Below, one piece after another: positions 56,949 through 64,000 of a stretch of 64,000 nt of DNA. A program made the position numbers and the translations under genes. Location of the stretch: positions 124,001 to 188,000 of the forward strand of contig JAACJM010000095.1 of NCBI GenBank assembly GCA_013368315.1, read 5' to 3'. A model generated the notes under the pieces. It did not search any database, had not been told where the DNA came from, and worked only from the letters and a program-made list of their open reading frames with translations. Numbering within the stretch: the first letter of the stretch is position 1; each line of letters opens with the position of its first letter. The stretch comes from Tetrapyrgos nigripes. Its lineage: Eukaryota > Basidiomycota > Agaricomycetes > Agaricales > Campanellaceae.

Positions 56949-59900
56949 ATGCATGCATTAGCATTGGCCCGGTCTGCTCAATCACGCTATGGAACAACCC
57001 AGACCCTGGTTGATCTTGAAGAGGCAATTGAACTGTACAGCAATGTCATTGACACTTGCCCTCCTGATCATCCTGAAAGGATCAAATGTCTTATTGAGCT
57101 TGTAGTTGACCTTCTGGACCACTTCACCCGCACAAACGCAGTCCATGACCTGGATAAAGCCGCTGGTCATTGCCACGAGGCTCTTATCCTCTCCCCACAA
57201 GGACACAAGGACCATTTCACTGTTGTCAATAACGCCTCCCTCGTCAAAGCATATCTTTTTCACACATGAGGTGATGTCACACATCTCTCCGAATCCATCT
57301 CCCTTTCTCACGAGCTTCTGGATGCTTATCCACCTGGTCATGACCGCCATAACGGTACTATGATGAACCTCGCCACCATTCTGTGTCTTCGTTTTGATCA
57401 CACTCACGAGGACAGAGATATCGAGGAGGCTGTACAGATTTATCAGGATATCCTTCCCTCTCGCTCCGAGAATAGCATCCCTAACCGTCTCACCTGCCTC
57501 ACCAAGTTGGCTACTGCTCTACAGTCCCAATTCGAGGCATGCCAACAACTCAATTATCTTGATGAAGCAATCCAGTATTGGAGGGAGGCAGTTGAAAAAA
57601 GTCGGAGCCCTCCTGTTCTTTCTTCACTTCTTGACTCTCACACATCACTCGCTGACGCTCTCTACCGTCGCTTTGATGAAGTGTCACATATTCCGGATTT
57701 GGAGGAAGCTATCGCTCTTCATCATTTCACATTGAGTCTTCGCCGGGACTATCACAAGGCAGAAGATCCTTCTCTCCATTCTCTTGGAAGGTGCCTCCTC
57801 AGGCGCTTTGTACACACCAGTAATACCAATGACCTTGAACAAGCAATTACATACCATCGTCGGGAATTGCACTGCCGTCCTGCTGGTAACGATTCTCGTC
57901 CCAGTACACTCGAAGCCTTGGCTTCTGCTTTATGTCATCACTATGACATACATGGGACACAGGATTCGCTTGATGAAGCGATTGTCCTCTATAACCAAGC
58001 TTTACAATCCTCCCTTGATGGCAGACACAACGATCTTCGTGTTCTTTGCTTATCTGGTCTTGGAGCTGCATTGCATAGGTGCTTTGATGAGGTCACTGGC
58101 TCAACTCAGGACATTGACGCATCGATTGCGAATCATCGCAGAGCACTGGAGTTATACAGTCCCCATGGACGTCTCCGCTACAAGTTTCTCTCCCGCCTTG
58201 CTGCAGCATTGCTCTCTCGTATAGATCACAGCGGCCTCGAAGAAGACATTCACGAGCGTGTCAGCCTTCACTGTCGCATAATAGAACAGTGTCCTCCTGG
58301 GAGCGTGGACTGAGCTATTGCACTTGGAAATCGTGGTAATGGCCTATGTGCTCGATATCAGCAGTTTGGCGACATGGATGACCTTGAGTCAGCTGCTGAT
58401 TGCCTTCGGGAAGCAGTAGATGCCTTACCTGCCCTTCACACTGGTCGTCCCACCATGCTCAATAGTTATGCCTTTGTCCGAATGCTCCAATTTGAGAGAC
58501 TGCCTGGACGTGAAGAGAATCTTAATCAGTCCATAGAGATCCTTCGCCAGGCCGTCGGGGTGAGTCCCAATAGGCAGGCGACGGGGGACCGTCCGATGTT
58601 TCTCTCCAACTTAGCTTCGTCTCTTCTCAGAAGATTTGATCTTCTTCATTTAGACGAGGATTTGGAGGAAGCGATCACGCAAAGTCGTAACACTTTGAAA
58701 TCGATGGGCAGTAACGCGTCACATAGAGCCGCGTCTTTGCTCGGCACTCTTGGAAAAGCCCTGTCTAGTCGCTTCTTGCGTCATCATCAACCAAGCGATC
58801 TTGATGAAGCTGTGGAGTGCCACCAGAATGCTATCAACCTTTGTCCTCCCGGATCTCGTCATCTCCCCTCCCACTTGAACAATTGCGGTGTAACTTTGAC
58901 GACTCGATTTAATACGTATGGGAAGGAGAAAGATTTGGATGAGGCAATTGTGATGCATGACAGAGCAGTGAAATTGCTCCAAGAAGGACATCCAGAGCGT
59001 GCAGCATCTCTGAAGAATCTAGCATCCTCATACAATGCTAGGTATCAGACGAGACTCAAACGCAATGAATCCGACGCAGAGCAGTCTTTGCAACTATTTC
59101 TAGAATGCGCTAACGACAAATTCAGTAATCCTAGAATCAGAGTTGCATCCGCAGAGCGTTGTGCATCCATTGCGCACATGTATGGTCATCATTCCGCACT
59201 TCCCGCTTACAAGCTATCGTTGGATTTGCTTGAACAATGTTTCATGATCAATCCATCACTCGACAACCAATTTGAGTTTCTCACTCTGGCCTCTCCTTCT
59301 CTAGTACTCGATGCGGCTTCTTGTGCAATCGAGAAGGGAGAGTTGCACACTGCTGTGGAACTACTGGAACAGGGTCGATCACTTCTGTGGGCAAAGATGA
59401 GGGGATATAGACATTCCCTTGATGAACTTCGACTTGTAGACGAGTCGCTGGCTACCGAATTTGGTGATATCTGCAACCAGTTAGGGGTCCTCGCTACTGG
59501 CCATGAAACGAGTTCCTTGGTCTCTACACAGAAGCAGATGATACAGACTGACCAAAAATGGAAGAGGCATCGTATTCTTTATGAAAAATGGGATGTCTTG
59601 GTCTCCCGTATCCGTCAAGTTCCTGGCTTCAAGGATTTCTTGCAAGCGGTTCCCTTCGATCGCCTTCGACCTGTAGCTAATGAAGGCCCAGTTATCATCA
59701 TTAACCTCAGCACCTACCGCTCTGATGCGCTGATACTGGTGCGGGATAAATCTAATCCCATTCTTATTCCTCTTGATCAAAAGCTTCCCGAACATGTTTC
59801 CAAAGCATATTCATGGTTCTTGCAATGGCGAAAGTCATCTGGGATTGCAGACAATCTACCATCTGCCATGGAGAATGTGCTGAGACTCCTTTGGAGGTTT

Positions 59901-60782
59901 ATCGTCAGTCCTATTGTCGAAACCTTGGAGAAACTTGGGGTGGCCTCAGGCTCATGTATATGGTGGTGTCCGACATCGAAACTCTGTGCCTTGCCACTGC
60001 ATGCTGCAGGTGCACATAGGAAGAAACCTGGCTCCAGAAACCTGATGGATATATACGTCTCATCTTATACACCCACCCTCACAGCACTGATCCGAGCCAG
60101 GGAAAATGCATCAACAATATGCTCAAAGAATGGTCCAGATTTGCTGATCATAGGGCAACCCGACACATCACCACCGCTTCCGATGGTCAGTAAAGAAATT
60201 GAACTAGTGAAATCATTGATACCAACTGCGAACAGTCTGATTGGAAGTGATGTGACACCTTCCGCAGTTCTAGACGCTCTATGTACGAATTCATGGGTTC
60301 ATTTTGCTTGTCACGGATTTCTCGATGAAGAGCATCCCTTTCAATCTTCCTTCCGCCTCCACAACAAGACATCTCTTACGCTTCGAAGCATTATGCAAAG
60401 CAGTCTTCCTAATCCGGAATTGGCCTTCTTATCCGCATGTCATAGTGCCACAGGTGGTGAAACCAATGCACCAGACGAGACTTTGCATCTCGCTGCAGCA
60501 TTGCAATTTTGTGGGTTTAGGAGTGTGGTCGGTACACTTTGGGAGATGCGGGACAAGGATGGACCGGAGATAGCTGAGGCATTCTACCGTTTCATGGTAC
60601 CGAGTGATGGGGATGGTACATTTGATTTCAAGGATTCTGCAAAAGCATTACATGATGCGGTGAAACTGATGTCGAACAAGAAGAATGAAGGTGGAAGAGA
60701 TTCAAGGGGATCAGTACAGGTATCTTTTACTTCTGCAAGTAAGGTTCACCCTTGGATTACATTTATCCATATCGGTGCATAA
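56949..60782 (+). pseudogene. TPR-CHAT caspase-like protease gene with two premature TGA codons
   Basis: A single frame from ATG 56949 to TAA 60780-60782, about 1277 codons, open except for TGA at 57267-57269 and 58311-58313. It encodes many tetratricopeptide-type repeats with the DLEEAI / DLDEAI signature and CPPG-like turns, then a C-terminal CHAT domain. The His-Cys catalytic dyad is intact: VHFACHGFLDE near 60300 and FLSACHSATGGE near 60435, with GTLWEMRDKDGP after it. CHAT proteins with TPR arms are common in Agaricomycetes and related to separase and caspase-fold proteases. Both stops read naturally as arginine (FHT-R-GDVTHL, SVD-R-AIALGN), so CGA to TGA is likely. A 5' UTR intron (56884-56940) is likely. 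The downstream ATG at 58374 could still give a TPR-CHAT protein of 802 residues. Confidence 0.85.
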
Positions 60783-61144
60783 CTGACCTTCAGAGCTGAA
60801 TGCAGGTGAGTGTCTTATTATATATTCAGCAGTATCTTCGCGTCTCATGCGTTTGTTGACGCTGACTCTCTATTTCCCTCCTCGTATCCAGTTCCTTCTT
60901 TACTTCAAATCGTAAACCTGTACCTCAGTTGTATGCTCAACGGAAAAGGTTCTTTTGTACTAGGAAGAGGTCAATATGTAAATACAATATCCCTAGTTTC
61001 TGTGATTATTCCCCAAAAGCATCTCCACCAATCACAAAACCTGCATCCTGATTCCTGAGCTAAGTGAGAATCTTGACCTCATGAAAGCAAGAGCTGCAAA
61101 ACTTACACAAGACATATTAAGGTTCCTGGAACACCGCACGCGCT
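60783..61144. other. Convergent gap
   Basis: No feature recognised between the TPR-CHAT gene and the minus-strand F-box-like gene. Confidence 0.4.
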
Positions 61145-62738
61145 TCATAGTCTTCCTGCCTGGCGGTCAAGTTTAAGCGTATGAAACCTTTCCACCAATT
61201 CATGGGTGAATCTCAAACCCATGTTGCTAAACTGTGCTAGTATCTCTTTTGCTCCCTTCTCTTTCAACCGATCCTTGCAGAGAGTTAAGTGGAAACTCTC
61301 AAGGCCTGCCATAAACGAGCCAACACCCATTGTAGCAAGCGAGCCATCAGAGCTTTTCCGTGACTGGAGCATCTCAGTCAAGGACTCGAACGAAAATTTG
61401 AGCCCGGGCTGAGAAACTGCGATCTCGAGATGCTTGACGTTGGGAACTTGAGACTGAGATGTTTGCGAGCTGGTAGGAAGTATGATTCCAAATACGACTC
61501 CGAACTCACTGAAAATGCCGCTGATAGTTGGAGGAGACATTTCAGTCATCGATAAGCACTCGAGCTCTGGAAGGAATTGTTGGGGGAGCATGACAGAAGC
61601 AGGAAATTCGGGCCACTCGAAACCACCTGGCCATTCTGACATTGGAGATTTCTGGGGTCATACCATGAGGATTGAGGAATTCGGTAACGGATGTATTGTC
61701 ACAATGGATAAAAGAGAGTTTCTGCACCAGAGGCCACACGATATGGGGAGGAGGTCCAATTCTGCGGTAGTCTATAAACCACCTGCCTAGGGCTGGGAAC
61801 CGTACCCGTATAAAATACGGTTGTATTTTTTACGGACATGCCAAACCCATACCGTATGCCTTGCAGAAAAAGTCCTCGACGGTACGGGTACGGGTCGTAT
61901 ACCGTACCGTATACCGTACTTACGGTGAGTGAATAGAAAATCCATCATCAGTCAATTTCAGGCATGAAAACAATTGCGTACCTTGAGTATATTTCATTGA
62001 TATTTCATTGATATTTCAGGTCTGCATGTCCGTGGAGAAAAATTCCTATTGAGGTATCACCGGGGGTCAGAAGAGGCAACGAATTCCCATGAAATGATCC
62101 AGCTTCTGTCCTAGAGTAAAGCAGAACAATGCAGTCAGTCCCAATGGCAACCCAAAATGTCGTCCCCGCCTGCACTGGGATTCACTGTTCCCTTTTTGGC
62201 GATGTCACAGTCACATGAAAGCGTTACACTTGCCTTATAAGGCTAATGTGTCACCTACCCGTATCACGGTCGTAAAGACCGTATTCGGTACGGTCTGATA
62301 CGGGTCAGACCGTACCGTATACCGTACCGTCTCGACCTCAGCTTGGAGTGGACACGGTACGGATACGGACCCGTATGTACGGTACCCGTACTCCGTCGAT
62401 GTACGGGTACGGCGCCCAGCCCTACACCTGCCGCCTCGGAATGTCAAAGTGCGAAGTTTCGCTATTTCTGATATTGAGAAAATGAAGGTCACTGGGGAAA
62501 TACATAGAAGTATCACTTACAGATGTATGCGTTTTGCTTGGAGAGGAAGGAGAGGAGGAGGAGCTGTAACCTGGCCAGAGGCATTGATGTGTAGGTCACC
62601 CTGAAAATCGTTCCATTCTGTATTTACGACATAAACCAATTCATCTGAGTTTGAAGTTCTGCCGACATGACTTTCACAACTCTCCTTCGTTCCTTTACCT
62701 TCCTTTACCTTCCTTTTGGTCCTCGAATACGTCCACAT
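61145..62738 (-). pseudogene. F-box/leucine-rich-type protein gene split by a hAT MITE
   Basis: Minus-strand pieces in order: 62517-62738 (VYVVNTEWNDFQGDLHINAS and PPPLLPLQAKRIHL), an intron, then ISEIAKLRTLTFRGG up to the MITE. Past the MITE, after removal of one TSD copy, the frame continues as RWFIDYRRIGPPPHIVWPLV and FIHCDNTSVTEFLNPHG. Near 61640 the frame shifts by one to FEWPEFPASVMLPQQFLPEL and ends TTxKLDRQAGRL-stop at 61145. The alternation of short LRR-like runs is the style of basidiomycete F-box proteins, but the F-box itself (N-terminal) is not seen. The MITE insertion plus the frame change make it non-functional. Confidence 0.55.
61780..62432. mobile_element. hAT-type MITE number 3 (CCGTACCGTATAC-rich) with 8-bp TSD
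   Basis: The element spans 61788-62424 (637 bp), flanked by CACCTGCC at 61780-61787 and 62425-62432. The ends TAGGGCTGGG and CCCAGCCCTA are exact inverses, followed by inverse CCGTACCCGTA blocks. Subterminal arrays of CCGTACCGTATAC-type units occur on both sides. It lies in the coding exon of the F-box-like gene. Confidence 0.88.
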
Positions 62739-64000
62739 GGAGGACCAAAAGCCGTCCTTGAAGCATATCTTACAATGCTTGCATGGACTGAAGAAACGTG
62801 TCTTTGATATCGAGGTGGGTACGCTTCCCTTGATGGTTCACTGAGTGCCGCTGATTTTACAATGCCACGATAGATGATCTGCGGGGCTTTAGGCGGTGAA
62901 ATTGAGAGTATAGTGAGTAATAACATCTTCTACAGAGCGGTCTTTAGAAGAAAGAGAACCCTGACGTACTTATTCCGTCTCGTTCTTCTTCAGGAAGAAC
63001 AAGTTCAAGAGATCAGCAGCCTTCATGAGACAGAAGACAATGAGTTTGTGAGTACTTACGTGCATTACTGCAATTCGACATCCGTCACTGAATGATGGGC
63101 TCTTTCGATGTTTATACCCCCAGTACACCCAATCGGATCGCACTGAAGTACAGGATACCGTCGATTCATTCAACTTGCCGCAAGCGACTCTAGATCTGAA
63201 CGAAGAGGATACGGGTGACGCCAGTACGAGAGCCGAGTCTACGTTGTTAGACTTTAGTTCAATAGATACACTTGAGGTACGTTCAATTCTTACAGATAAT
63301 CGACCTAGATTCTACGCCATCTGACTTCATTTCAAGCTACAATATCCTGACTTCGAGGATGATCGATATCAACCCTCTCGACAAGCCGTTGAAGAACTTC
63401 TCTTACCCCAAAGTCATCCTCCCGAAGACTCCAGTCAGTCTTCAAGTATACCGAGAGAATCAGCCTCTGCAGAACTCGAGGAAAATGCTCATCAAGATAA
63501 TCATGAAGATCCCCGGGACTCTGATAATCCTTCAGAGGTACGTAGCTCATCTCTTATCACTAAGTAATCTCACTGATATCCTCCATTCCAGCAATCCGTG
63601 CCCCTCGCATCCTTTTTACCGCAATCGCCGAGGACTTCTAGTCGAGAAGACAGTATAGCTACGCCAGCCCCATATCCGCAGCCTCAGCCGTAGAATTCTC
63701 ACCTACAGACGAAACACCCAACCTGAGACGACGCCTCTCGCCCTCACGAAAAGAGGCCATCAGGATAGACATAATGGAAATCATCCGCCGAAAATCTTCG
63801 CAGAACAAGACAGAAACGCCGGCTTTACTTACTTCTGTAAACGATAGCGGAACAGGAGAAAGCTCTTCGGTCGTCCGTATCGCGGGATCTCCAAAGGCGG
63901 AGGGGAAGAGGAAGAAGAAGAAAGAACGCGTAAGTGTAATCCCTACCTTCCTCGCCTATCTTGGTCTAATATCCTACGTCTGCTTTAGCAAGATCAAGAT
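62737..64000 (+). CDS. Acidic, probably disordered protein with coiled-coil N-terminus; runs off right edge
   Basis: A clean splice model starts at ATG 62737: exon 1 62737-62814 (MEDQKPSLKHILQCLHGLKK..), exon 2 62874-62912, exon 3 62994-63047 (EEQVQEISSLHETEDNEF), exon 4 63124-63276, exon 5 63337-63537. All introns are GT..AG and all junctions are in phase 0. Later sequence (from about 63592) continues Ser/Pro/Glu-rich and ends the window with a basic run (GKRKKKKER), possibly a nuclear localisation signal; the junction near 63650-63690 is uncertain. The N-terminal 40-60 residues could form a coiled coil. I recognise no domain; the function is unknown. The start sits about 300 bp from the MITE-split F-box gene and head-to-head with it. 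Confidence 0.6.

Noticed and set aside
58719..58991. Minus-strand frames over the TPR-CHAT gene
   Set aside because: Antisense shadows of repetitive coding sequence.
56949..60782. TGA codons in the TPR-CHAT frame hidden in introns
   Set aside because: The frame stays open and TPR periodicity continues across both sites, so removing an intron there would break the repeats.

Overview
The window reads as a gene-bearing, transposon-rich stretch of an Agaricomycete (mushroom-forming basidiomycete) nuclear genome. Evidence: dense short introns (about 45-100 nt, GT..AG), enzyme families typical of basidiomycete secondary metabolism, a TPR-CHAT protein, an F-box-like protein, and Ty3/gypsy, Ty1/copia, hAT, Tnp2-like and DDE mobile elements. 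All exon calls were made by eye from splice sites and protein conservation.

Layout. 1-1092: 3' part of a UbiA-type prenyltransferase gene (+). 1.3-16.2 kb: a nested transposon island. It holds a DDE transposase remnant, an old chromodomain-bearing gypsy element (4764-12583, TSD CTATG), a solo LTR inserted inside the gypsy 3' LTR (11633-12263, TSD GTATC), a second solo LTR of the same family (12930-13481, TSD GACTG), a Tnp2-like transposase fragment and a short inverted-repeat element. 16.5-53.1 kb: nine apparently intact metabolic genes: GMC oxidoreductase (-), aldo-keto reductase (+), adenylation-carrier-reductase NRPS-like enzyme (-), MFS exporter (+), cytochrome P450 (+), membrane-anchored FAD monooxygenase (-), aldehyde dehydrogenase (+), zinc alcohol dehydrogenase (+) and a second aldo-keto reductase (-). 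A very young copia element (31152-38240, TSD ACCAC, LTRs differing by one base) has landed in the middle of this group. 53.1-64 kb: two more hAT-type MITEs, decayed gene pieces, a TPR-CHAT gene with two premature stops, an F-box-like gene split by a MITE, and the start of an acidic unknown gene running off the right edge.

How the genes may work together. The central group looks like an oxidative/reductive tailoring cluster for a small carboxylic acid. The NRPS-like enzyme would activate and reduce an acid to an aldehyde. The aldehyde dehydrogenase, Zn-ADH, two AKRs and the GMC oxidase would set the acid/aldehyde/alcohol level. The P450 and FAD monooxygenase would hydroxylate, and the MFS protein would export. 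If the UbiA prenyltransferase at the left edge belongs too, a prenylated aromatic (meroterpenoid) product is the simplest guess. No polyketide synthase or classical terpene synthase is visible, so the product is unknown.

The most striking non-gene signal is the decay pattern. Every in-frame stop in the gypsy gag-pol body is TGA, at positions best explained as CGA to TGA, and most LTR-LTR differences are at CpG. The TPR-CHAT pseudogene and a subtilase fragment carry the same kind of TGA. This fits CpG methylation and deamination as a genome-defence footprint.
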